Shown: positions 24,240 to 36,400 of the stretch, one piece after another
Numbering within the stretch: the first letter of the stretch is position 1
How the letters are laid out: each line of letters opens with the position of its first letter
NCBI GenBank assembly: GCA_030062745.1
Contig: CP099848.1
Span: 14,545,568-14,609,567, forward strand
Length of the DNA stretch: 64,000 nt
DNA from: Capitulum mitella
Taxonomy: Eukaryota; Arthropoda; Thecostraca; Pollicipedomorpha; Pollicipedidae
Direction: 5' to 3'
Translations under genes and position numbers: made by a program
The notes under the pieces: generated by a model
Databases searched by the model: none
Told to the model about the DNA's origin: nothing
Seen by the model: the letters and a program-made list of their open reading frames with translations, nothing else

Positions 24240-27200
24240 GTGAGCGCGCGCGCTGGCGTGACAGAGAGAGCCGTCCCGGGCGCCGCTGCCGCAGTTCGCC
24301 ACGCTGGATCGGTCATTTGGCTGGAGAGGATTTGTGGGTCCAGCAAATAGCGATCCTCCGCGGCGATATTGTGATTCGTTGCGTGACATGGAGGTAAGGA
24401 TTTTTATTTGCTAATTGTGACAGGATGATCTGTGCGATGGTTCGAGCTTATCAGATCTTTTATGACTGAATATTTAAAGTGATACGAATAGTTAGCTCTT
24501 CACCAGTGCAAAAGACTCCTACGATGAAGAAAATCTGGCTGGTTAACAGAAGCATGTCGTGATTTATTTCCTTGTTGATATTTGTTTTTTCTCGTTTCAA
24601 TGGCATTGCTGCTTTGCCATGAAGAGTTCCAGTCGTGCAGCGAGGCATTGTACGTGCAGTTCGCCGTTCTTGAGCATTGTCTTGCCATCCCGCAGGACGG
24701 CGGTGAAGGCCATGTCGGCACGGTGCGCAACTTCGAGTCGTCCGAGGAGGTTGTGGTGGTCTGGGACAACGGCACGGCGGCCAACTACCGCTGCGCCGGC
24801 GCCTACGACCTGCGCGTCATCGACAGCGCCCCGACCGGTGCGTAGCAGGCAGCTCCCGTCTAAGGGACTCGCGAAATCGTATGTGGCAGACAACACCCCC
24901 TCTCCACAGGGGCGTCACGGGCCAGTATCACCCCTGATAGGGACGTCTCAGATTGACGGGTGACCAGCAGAGGCTGGCGCACGGATGCCAGTTGTATACG
25001 GCTGACCATACGCCACGCAGGGGTGCAGCCAGTATAAGTGTTGCTGGCCATGGAGGCCTGGCTTCCCAGCGAGAACTTCCCGAACGGTGTGCGAGGTTGT
25101 AACGGTCTATGACATGTTGCATCGGCGTGTTCAACAAATTTGGTAACAGCATGGCAAAAAGAAATTAGGTGTTCGAGTGTTTCTGTGAGCCATTCTCTAC
25201 AATGATGGAAATGAAGCAACCACGATGCCTGAGTTCGATCTGTGGTCTTGGTTCAGTGCTGTTGTGGGCCCTGCCACCGGCTTGTATGGAACCTATACGA
25301 CTGTCATCCGCCGAGTCACGTCTTGAGATCGTCCAGCTGAATCACGGCGCAGTTCACGTTCTCGGCGGTTCATCTCCGACACGTCCTTTGACGTCCATGG
25401 CTGACCGCAGGCACCAAGCACGAGGGCACCATCTGCGACATGTGCCAGCAACAGCCCATTTTCGGCATCCGCTGGAAATGCGCCGACTGTTCCAACTTCG
25501 ACCTCTGCTCCGTCTGCTACCACGGCGACAAACACCACCTGCGGCACCGCTTCTACCGCATTACGGCGCCTGGCTCCGACAGGTCAGTATTCCCGGCTCC
25601 GACAGATGAGTTATCCCGGCTCCGACAGGTCAGTATTCCCGGCTCCGACAGGTCATTTCTCCCGGCTCCCACGGGTCAGTATTCCCGGCTCCGACAGGTC
25701 AGTTCTCCCGGCTCCGACAGGTCAGTATTCCCGGCTCCGACAGATGAGTTCTCCCGGCTCCGACAGGTCAGTTCTCCCGGCTCCGACAGGTCAGTATTCC
25801 CGGCTCCGACAGATGAGTTCTCCCGGCTCCGACAGGTCAGTATTCCCGGCTCCGACAGGTCAGTTCTCTCGGCTCCGAGAGATTATTCCCGGCTCCGACA
25901 GGTCCGTCCTCCCGGCTCCGACGGGCCAGTATTCCCGGCTCCGTCAGCTCAGTTCTCCCGGCTCCGACGGGTCAGTATTCCCGGCTCCGACAGGTCAGTA
26001 TTCCCGGCTCCGACATGTCAGTTCTCCCGGCTCCGACTGGCCAGTATTCCCGGCTCCGACAGGTCAGTTCTCCCGGCTCCGACAGGTCAGTAATCCCGGC
26101 TCCGACAGGTCCGTCCTCCCGGCTCCGACGGGTCAGTATTCCCGGCTCCGACAGGTCAGTTCTCTCGGCTCCGACAGGTGAGTATTCCCGGCTGCGACAA
26201 CCCAGTTGACCCGGCTCCGACAGGTCAGTAATGCCAGCTCCGACAGCCCAGTTTTCCTGGCTTCGACAGGTCAGTAATGCCAGCTCCGACAGGTCAGTAC
26301 CGCCGACTCCGATAGGTCAGTGCGGGGGGTGTGGGGCTTGTGCTGATCTTGGAATTCGTTGCCGTCTTGGGATGCATGCCTTCTAAATTGTTTTTCCAGT
26401 CCCATTCCTGGCAGAGGAAGGACCGTATGGCTTAGCATCGTCATTCTGTTTTATTTCGGGAGTGCTATTCTGTCATCGACAAGATAGGCGGCAAATTTGT
26501 TACACGGAATGCCGATAAATATTAGGTTTGATACCTTAGCAGTTGAATTGTGCTTTTAGGTGTACAGGTTTAAAATCCGTACCTATCATACCGGGATGCA
26601 AGAGAAAATGATATTGCTCAATTTTACGGTACATTTGTTGAACTTGGAACCTTGCTCTCTGTCCCCGGCCTGTTCGCGCCACTACTTTAAATTGTCATAA
26701 GCTCGTAGGCGATGTCAGACTTGTAATATATGTTTCGAGTCAGATTTGTTTCAGACATGCGTCGTGGCAGAATGCTCTTCCCGAGCCCGGACCCATTGCT
26801 CACCGTGACTGCGGCTTTGCAGGGTGCTGGTGGAACCGCGTCGCAAGAGCAAGAAGACGTCTGTGCGCGGCATCTTCCCCGGAGCCCGGGTGGTGCGCGG
26901 CGTTGACTGGCAGTGGGAGGACCAGGCGAGTGGGCCGTGTCCGATGCGCGCTGTGGAGCGACCGCACAACGCCCCCGGGGGGCAGCAGTGTGCTCTGGTC
27001 TCTCCTGATTGGCCGCACGGCGTCGCTGGCGTCAGGGTGCTGGTTAGCTGTTGACCTTTGGGAAGCCGACATTCTCCGCATACAGCAGCCTTAGCCTTGT
27101 GTGAGCAAGGTCGGGAACCCATAATGCTTCTAAACTCAGTCTGTTTGAAGCCAGCGGATGTGGTGCAATTTGGCTTGAGTAGATCAGTGCACGCGCTGAG

Positions 27201-30200
27201 TTGCTATTCAGCATGTGGCAGCGGATCTTACGAACGAACGGTCGGAGACATCCTCTGAGTAATTCTGAGAAACTCGGGTAGTTCCGACCAAGAAGGGTGA
27301 CGGTTCCATAAACGCCATGGCCTGCTTCTAACCAGATTTTCCAGGAGCCCCGGAGGCGTTTACTTTGAGACATGATCGAAGCGGCAGGCAGAGCCATTCT
27401 TTCGAGTAGGAAATCGGGAGCGTAAGCTGTTTCAGAGTCGGAACTATGTTGTTTCCAATTTTAGTTCTGTTGTTTTTCGCGTATGGCCTAGTGTGTTTGC
27501 TAGTGTCATGACAGTGTGCTCCTGCGCTGATAGTTTCGGACTCAAAAGATCCACGTTGGGTCTGACGTCTTCAGCTTCACATATTCATATCTCATTGCAT
27601 TAGTTGCATTTTGATTAGCTCATACTGTGCTGTGATTGGCAGGATGGTGGCAACGGTAGGCGGGGCAAGGTGACTGAGATCCAGGATTGGTCGGCCGCCA
27701 GTCCCCGGTCGGCTGCATACGTCATGTGGGATAATGGCCAGAAAAACCTGTATAGGGTCGGCTTTGAAGGCATGGTAAGCCCGATCGCCCGAGGCAAATC
27801 CGTTTGAAACCTCTAAACGGGGAGACTTGTGAAGAAACCCTACTAGGGTCTAGTCATCCGCATGAATAGCTTGATGTGTGTCGTAATGACGCGTGTATCC
27901 CTATACGACCACGTGGTTAGATCCATATTGGCTGGATGAAATTCCGAGCCGCACACCAACGTTTCATTCGTTTTGTCCCACATCGTCTTAGTGCCGTTAT
28001 TGCCATTGCCTGGCCGTTCAAAATTTCTTTTGCGATTCTCAATCGGCCGTACCGGTAGTCCTTTCGTTGCGAACGGCCCAGAGGGCGCCGCCTTCGCGCG
28101 CAGTCACCGAATGCTCGTTCTTCCCCGGGTCACAGGCGGACCTGAAGGTGGTGAACGACGCCAAGGGCGGCACCGTGTACCGAGACCACCTGCCGCTGCT
28201 GGGGGAACAGGGGCCCGGCCGCAGCGCCGGCCACGGCTGGAGCATCGGCGACCAGGTGGGCGGCCGACGGAGCGGGCCGTGGGCTGCGCTGGCCGGTCCC
28301 AGGGCCGGGGGCTGCACTGGCCGGTCCCAGGGCCGGCGCGGCGGCTGCCGTAGCCGAGGCAGGGCGAGGGATTGGCCGGAGGGCGAAAGACGCCAGAGCT
28401 TTCGATGGCAGGAGACCAAAGGGACTGACGACAGAGCAGTGGTAATGACAGGTCAAAGTGGTGGGCAGGCGAAGGTATGGGTCTGGTGGTGTAATTTGTT
28501 GATGCGCAGGGAATCTCCACGTCCTCTGCGATGAATGGCGTTTATCGATCTGCGTGCGGTGGACTGAAAGCTCGGTCGTGGTAATAGCCATAAATATGTG
28601 TTAGATCAGCTAATTTCGGCTTCAGCTGATCTCGCGCATGTTGTTCTATCCCCCGCTGGCTGTGTCCTGCGCCGTCTGCGTTTTCCTACATGTTTATTGC
28701 AGTAAAGCTATAAGAAGTTCTCGTGCAGGAAACTTGGCATGAGGTTTTCCAGCATGCCTTGGACTGGACGATTTGCGTTCACTTTGGATTCCTGCTCCCT
28801 GGGGAGCTGTGCTGTTGGCACTCTGACCCGGGACTGCCGCCCGCTCCGTCAGGTGAACGTCGACCTGGACCTGGACATCGTGCAGTCGCTGCAGTACGGC
28901 CACGGCGGCTGGACCGACGGAATGTTTGAGTGCCTCGGCACGGCCGGCACTGTCGTCGGTATCGACGAAGACCATGACATCGTCGTCTCCTACGCCAGCG
29001 GCAACAGGTTCGGCACGGCGTCGCACGCTGGAGGCGGCGTCTGGTTGACACCGGGACGATATTGTTTTTGCACCTGTTGAAAGCTTTGCAATTTGGGGTT
29101 TGCCTGGTGGACTGGCCGTGAGAGACGCCTTTATTTTTAACCATTTTTAAATTTACCTCGAATGTGGTGAAATGGGTGGCTTTTGGGGTCAGAGTTTATG
29201 GTAGGCTAAGCTTGTTGCCGGCCGTCCTCCCGCCACTGAAGTGTTCCCAAATATGAAGTAATCTTGTCCCAGGCGCCGAACCTGATGGCGCTGGAGGGTC
29301 CTTACCTGGAGCTGGAGGATCTTTTTACGGTGCCGTGCAACTCGACGACGCGGCCGCCCCGTGATCGGTTTCAGGCTTGTTGGCACCAGGACCCAGGTTT
29401 TGTTAGAGGACTAATTATGCTGGAGTTGTGTTCTTGTCGGGATGTTTTACACACGTTGACTCGCCGTCCGGCATCTTTCCTTGTTTCGAACCCTGTCTGA
29501 AAACCTGTCAGTCGCCTTCGCCCTTTGCCTGTCCGCTCCGCCTGAAAAGACGTGGCTCATTGGAATTTGTCGTATTGCTCCGTGAAACACCGCAAAGAAC
29601 AAACGTTTCGTGTGGTTCGCTTTCAAGGTCAGTCCCCTAAAATGAAGTGTCGTTCGTGGCGCACACGCGTCAGTTTTTCGGTGTGCTGACTGACGCCGAG
29701 TAGAATTGCTCGTGGTACGCCCTCCATCCATCACGCCTCGTTTTCGCCTGTCGACGGCCGCCACTGTTCCCTTTGCGAATCGTTACAGCCGATGGCGGCC
29801 GGTAGTGGTGCACCATTCAGTCTGCTCGCATTCATCGCCGTATGCCGGCGCGATTATCCTCCAGCCATTAGGCGGCGGGCACCGCCCGGCGCCGACCTCA
29901 CGGGCATTGGCTGTCCGGTGGCGGCGGAGGTGGGCGTTATGGCCGCACCTCACGTCCTGGCCGGCTGGGCGGGTCTGACGCCGAGCGTGGGCGGGCTGGT
30001 GCCGGTGGTGAGACCCGTGCGGTCCGGCCGGCCGGGGGCTGCGCTGCACAGCTGCTGCCGCCCTGTCACCACACAAAGAAGCCGGCAGGTGTAGGCGCCG
30101 TGCCGTTTCCAGAATGAGCGCTCGTGTTTACCTCTGGGATACGAAAAGTTTCGATCGCGTCATTGAGTTGTGCGTCACGATAAAGAGACGGTAATGACAT

Positions 30201-33200
30201 CGGCTGGGCGCTGAAGGCAGCGTTACTGGGTATTTGTGGTAGTCTTTGGGGGACTGGGTGATGGGGCCCGAGTCCTGACAATGAGCTGAGTTTGGTAGAG
30301 GTCTAATATGAACGCCCCTGCTTAACCTACCAGAACCAAAGTTCCGTATATGTGCACATAAAATGGTGGCCCCCGCGTCCAAGGTGGGCCCGCCACGGCA
30401 CTTGTCCCCTTCTGTGGCTCTGCCCGGGGATGCATATTGGCCACGCGTTCGTCCCGTTCTGTTGGACCCAGATGCCCCCCCCCCCACCGTGGCCTCGTGG
30501 TGGCAGTTGAACATACCGTCAAATAGTCGAGACCGGCGCCGTCGACTCCGTTGACCCGAAGGGCGGCTCGCCCCAGGCGGCACGCGGTAAACTGCCGCCG
30601 CTCTGTGGCTGATGAGCGCGGGGCAGGGTACCGCGTATGTTGAGTGTATCTTGTAGTGCTCCTGTTAGGTGGCGGCTCGATCTGCGCACGTTGCTGGTGT
30701 CCGTGTTTGTGCCGACCGACCTGTCTTATCTCGATGGATGTGAACCCGTGCGCGCTCAGCACTGTACGCCTGTGGGCAGTGATCTGACCCCCTCCCCCAG
30801 TCATCAATTCCACATGGGTTTGCGAACCCAGCGAGGCATTCTCTTCGACCTAATCCCAGTTCTCTGTCCCATCTGAGGTGGACTTTAGCCGTGCGCGGGG
30901 CAGGGCGTCTGCTTTGACCTGACGCCGACTGGCTGTCCATGTGGACGCTTAACCCGTGCGCCGGACAGGACAGTACCGTGACCTGAGCCCGACTTTCCAT
31001 CGCAGGTGGACGTTTAACCCGTGCGCTCTGAACAAAGTCTCCAGCGCCAGCGCCAGCGGCGGCGAGGCGGGCGCCAGCCAGTTCGCCGTCGGCGACCTGG
31101 TGCAGATCCACAGCGACCTGGAGCGCATAAAGGTGCTGCAGCGCGGCCACGGCGAGTGGGCCGAGGCCATGATGCCGGTGAGTGGACTGGGAACGGCGCT
31201 GTGCGGTCCACGCCTCCGCCCGCACCCGACGGGACCGAAACCGGCCACCACGGGGTAACGAACTGACGCCTCCATCACGGATCCATCGGGCGCATTTTAA
31301 TGGTAAAACCGCGTCACGTATTCTTATCAAGAGACTCTCTCTGTGCTTGTAATAGCGCTGCCTAAGACTGGAAACATTGCGGCGAGTGATGGCGCTACTA
31401 CGTCATTTAGAACTTACAGCTTTGATGGTCGCATTGGCATCTGAAAACGCTTTCCATGATATATTTCGTCCCGCCGTCCCCCCGGCGTAGTCTTCCCCAC
31501 CTTCTCAGCACTGAGCACCGTACCTGTGTGTGAGAGGCTCACGCCTGCTCACCGGACCTGGCATGCTCGCATCTGCTCACGCGTCCTCGCCTGTTCACGT
31601 CTGCTCACTCGTGGCGTCCTCCCGCTGGACAGACGCTGGGCAACATCGGCCGCGTGCAGCAGATCTACCACGACAACGACCTCAAGGTGGAGGTATGCGG
31701 CAACTCGTGGACCTACAACCCGCTGGCCGTCACCAAGGTGGCCTCGGAGGGCTCCGTGGCCACCTCCTCCAGCGGAGGTGAGTGGTCGGCCTCACCGCTG
31801 TCGGTCGCCCCCCCCCCCCTCCCCGGCGAGCGGCCGCCGGAGGTGACGTCCCGGACTGGGAGCGGCGGAGCGAGATACTTTTGGCGAGGCCGCGACATGG
31901 CTGCTGGTCGTGTTTGAGGGGGCTGGCAGTGATGGGTGCGCTTTGGTCGGCGTTTGGCGACACACGGTGAGGCGACGCACCAACAAACTGGGCACGAACA
32001 GACGATTCGTGTCCATTTTGTTGGTTATTGTATCAGTCATTCTGTGATGTGGCTGTGTTTTGCTAGGTGAATGGCTTCTGACACCACTGCGATGGTTTGC
32101 AAGTGCGTTGGAGTACGCTGTGTTTCTGGATTTGGTGTTACACATTGGATGGCTTTCGCATACTCTCAGACCATTGGAGACTTGTAACGGACCCCGTGGA
32201 GTGTCACCGGACGCTGCCAGCGTTCCCGGCGCCGCCCTGGCGTACCGGCAGTGATCCGCCCCGCTCCTCCGGTCCACCGCAGAGCGTCTGACCGCCCTGC
32301 TGAAGAAGCTTTTCGACTCGCAAGTCTCGGGCGACGTTAACGAGGAGCTGGTGAAGGCGGCCGCCAACGGGGACATCCAGAAGTGCGAGGAGATCCTGAA
32401 GCGGCCGGACGCGTCCCGTGACGGCGTGTTTGCCGGCCACACGGCGCTGCACGCCGCCTCCCAGAACGGCCACCAGGAGGTCATCAAGCTGCTGCTCATG
32501 CACAAGGTCGACACCGAGATCGAGGTATGCTGACTCTCCAGCGGGCGGAGACGGGGATGCGTCCCGAGACAGTGTGTTCGCTGGCCATATGGCACTGCAC
32601 GCCTCCTCCCAGAAGGCCTCAAGGAGGTCATCAGGCTGCTGCTCATCCACAAGGTCGACACCGAGATCGAGCACACAAGGCGGGGGGGGGGACGATGGGG
32701 AGTGAGAGAAGAGTGGCGGTTGTCCAACGCAACTGCGGTGGTTTGCGAGGGTGGTGAGGTCGTCTTGGTATCAGAAGTCGAATTACTGGTGTCACATCCC
32801 TTTCGGTCGCGTCATGAGACGTCCTGGATCATTGTCATCCGAAAAACGTAACTGTGAAAAGCTTGTTTCTTAGCCCACTATCGACCAGTGTCCTATAGAT
32901 TGGACAACTAAAAATCATTCTCTTCATGGCTCATGCAAAACTCATTAAACCTGGAGACATCGTCAGCAGGCGGCGAAAAGGTGGCGGCTCTTGCCTGAAT
33001 GTGTATAAATATAAAATAAATATAAAGAAAATATAAATATAAAAAAATCTAATGAATTCTGACTCCGCGGGATTTTCCCGGGTAAGCAGGCTTTGAACAG
33101 TATCAGACGTTTGAGAGAACCGTAGTCATGCGCTGTTGGTATTTCGTTTCATGTCTGAGCGTTAATAAAGTAAATATTCGTAATAATAAAACAAATATTC

Positions 33201-33330
33201 GTCTACATCATATAGACATCAATCCGATTACATCAGCACCCAAATTTTGTCACAGTCATTGTGTAAAATGTCTGGGAACAAGACTGGTTCGTTACAGACG
33301 TTTGTTTTATATTGGTTGCGTACGTTTATT

Positions 33331-33419
<89 letters not shown>

Positions 33420-36400
33420 TTGGTTTCTACCACCAGCTTTGAAGTCTGGAAAGCATGCGTCTTGGACACTACGTGCGTCATTCCTCTCGAGCATGACAAG
33501 AACGTTTCGTCGGGGAGAGTGATTTTTTTTATTCGGCTTCGCTATAGTCACGAGATTATTGCCGTCTGTTTCATTATCTTATTATTATTTTATTGTTTTA
33601 TTATTTTTGATTATTGCCGTCTGTTTTATTATGTGTTAGGATAATGTTCTTGAATGATGCGACTCAAGGGCCATTGCGAACAATGGAAAGATGTAATATT
33701 TCCGCTTTACATTCAGGTGTTTCATCGCTGCTGTAGTATTTCCCGATACCCGGATTTCCTGTTCAGCCGCTAATGGATAGTATATGCTGCTGAGGACGTG
33801 AAGTAAACTGGGCCCGGTTTTGGACGAAATTAAAAGCGGCCGAGTTCGGCCATGGTTTTATGCGTCGTAAATTCGTCCCCGCGCTGTTTTAGTGGCGCGA
33901 GTGGTAGATTGGGCCGTGGCGGAACAGATTGGCTCCATCGTTGGACTTTTTGCGACCGGGGATATTTAGTTTTATCAGTTTTTCGATGGGCATCCTGGAT
34001 GGGCGCTGCGAATGACTGGATAGTTATCTCGGCTTCAGGAAAGAAGCAACGGCTTCTTTTCACCGACAGCCTCGTATGTGCCGTTCATTCCAGTGATCAG
34101 TTCGTGCTTAATCCGCTGCAAGAAGCTAGGACAGCTTTGCACAGTTCGTGGGTTATGTGTTCCGGGAGTCCGTTTTCCAGCTGGACGTCCCCTCAGTTCG
34201 TTCTGGGCCGTATCTGGTCTTTCCTAGGTAAATTATCAGTTCCAGCCTGCAATTTCTTACACTACGCCGTGTGAGAGCACTTGCTAAGAGGGAAAGTCGT
34301 TATTACACAGCCTCTGCGTTATGAAGTTAATAGAGGAGTAAACTCATGTCGCCTGTATGTGTCGATCTAGACTCACGACAGGTTGTAAACCTCGGCGATG
34401 CGACCTCTCTCGATGAGCGCGCCGTCTGTGGTGTTTGCTATCCTGACCCAGGGTCTGAAAGAAAGCTGGCTTAAATCGAATTTATGTCAGCCATGCCAGC
34501 CAGCCAGTGGTGTTTATTAATTTAAGCTGGTTTAAACTGGCTTAAATTAATAAAAGCCGGCTAAAATCACTCCTCAGAAAAAAAGCTACCCCTAAAAAAA
34601 CTTCAAGCTATTTATTGGCTGATTAGGTGTTCACAGTCTGTAGGGTGTCTGAGGGGAGGCGGTTATTTAAGCATGGAACAATTTTAGTATGTACGTTGAG
34701 TCATTAGCCCTGTGAACATCCATTTCTTTCCAGTTGCGAAGTCCGCTTCAGTTTGGTAGTGGCAGCACTAAAACATAACAAATATTCCACCCTCGCGAAA
34801 AACAAGGCCTGATGGCATGAGAAATGCCTGAAACCAAAACTTTGTGTTGTGACAGGTGGTAATAGGCACAGTATTGCAGAACTCGGGTAGGTATCCACAT
34901 AGGCAGACAGGTGCATGAACTAGTAGAAAGTAGAAGTCTGGTACTGTGGAGGAGCTGCTAATCTAGCACAGTTTGCTTTTGGCTGATTGGCCTAAACTTT
35001 TCATCTCAAAGAGTCAAATGTCGCAATTCAACCTTTTGCTTTTTCGCTGTTTGTTCTAAACTTCCATCTCAGAGAGCCAAAAATGTCACAGCTCAACCCG
35101 TCCTTTGATTTGTGCTATCGGGCATCTCGCCTGCCCACCTAAGCATTCTTATTTTTAGGTCTTTCTTTTCTATCAAATACTCTGTTCCTTTTTAAAGGCA
35201 GAGGATGAATGCCAGTTCAGTGATATCATTTCTAGTCCATTCAGATTTTAGACACTGGATTTCCACCTACTGATGGGTACAGCTTGCCAGCACCCAGCAA
35301 GACCAGGACTTTAATGGATTCACTTACCTCCTGCCAAGAGTGCTATATTCCGAAGAATCATTGCATTCTCACATGCCTTTGTCTCAGCATTTCTGCTTGA
35401 CTGTGACTGGTTGTCATGGTTGCTTAACTTGAAATTGTGACCGTTGTAGTGTTAGGCCTTAGTTTTGGAAATGATGTTTGGTCTTCATCAGCTAGTTCCA
35501 AAGGCAGTGTGACACCTAACCTTAATAGCTTATTTTATTATTTTGCCGCAAGGAGCCGTAAATGGCTAGAATTGAAAAATAAGTTGTGTTGTCTGGTTTA
35601 AACCACTACGTGGCTTAAATTAATTTAGACCAGCCGGTTTAAACCGTGGTTCAAACCAGTTTAAACCAGGCGCTGGCTGAAATCTGCCAGCTGTAGTCTG
35701 ACCGGGGCCGGCGCTCGGCAGGACAAGGACGGCGACAGGGCGGTGCACCACGCGGCGCACGGCGACGAGCCAGCCGTCATGGTGCAGCTGATCCAGGCTG
35801 GCGCCGACCCGAACGCCCGCAACAAGCGCCGTCAGACGGCGCTGCACATCGCCGTCAACAAGGGCCTCTACAACCTGGTGCAGACCCTGCTGGAGAACGG
35901 CTGCCACCCCAGTCTGCAGGTGAGCGTGGCCGGCCGGCCAGAGCGGCGGGGATGCATACACTGGCAGAGAACGGGCCGGGGGCCAAGGACAGCGAGCAGG
36001 CCATGGAGGGAGGGGGAGGGGGCGTCTTAGTGGGAAAGATGGGAAATGAGGATCTGTGGTTACTTTGCAAGCATGCCGCCTGATTGTTCCGCTAACGTGG
36101 TGTTTCTGCGAAGCTACGGCTACTGAAAACATGTTTAACAGTTTTTTTCATAGCTGGCATGGGGTGCAGATTATGTAGCTTCCGCGGATCAGCGTAAGGT
36201 TTTGTGACCCTGTTTTTCCGTCTTGATAAAACGCCGCGCTGCTGTTGGCTGTGGTCCGGGCGTCCCGTGCCGAGATAAAACAGCCGCCCTCGAGCGCCAG
36301 AGGGCGTCGAGTCGCGCGCCGACCGAAGTAGTTTGATCGCAGCGAATCAAATCAGCGCGCCCGGGCGCCGACGTTCGGTCCGCACTGATTGCGGCGGCGG

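Larger units (their letters stand above)
32525..35721 (+). other. mib intron 10
   Basis: A 3.2 kb intron, GTATGC to CGCTCGGCAG. It holds the dead exon copy, a GA/TG microsatellite and a segment bounded by GGTTTAAACC-like repeats that runs up to the exon 11 acceptor. No other gene is recognised. Confidence 0.8.

Noticed and set aside
25440-26181. Two long overlapping frames (217 and 191 residues) of GSDRS/PAPTG repeats
   Set aside because: They are the exon 3 frame running into the 23-bp array and a shifted frame within it; not an independent gene.
28067-28600. Overlapping 126-155 residue frames around exon 6
   Set aside because: Shadows of exon 6 and GC-rich intron 6.
29264-29400. Possible extra mib exon ([15 protein letters not shown])
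   Set aside because: It does not match MIB1, exons 7 and 8 join perfectly without it, and no clear acceptor/donor pair keeps phase.
31792-32727. 311-residue open frame on the minus strand
   Set aside because: It lies opposite mib exon 10 and its dead copy; the frame is the antisense shadow of conserved codons.
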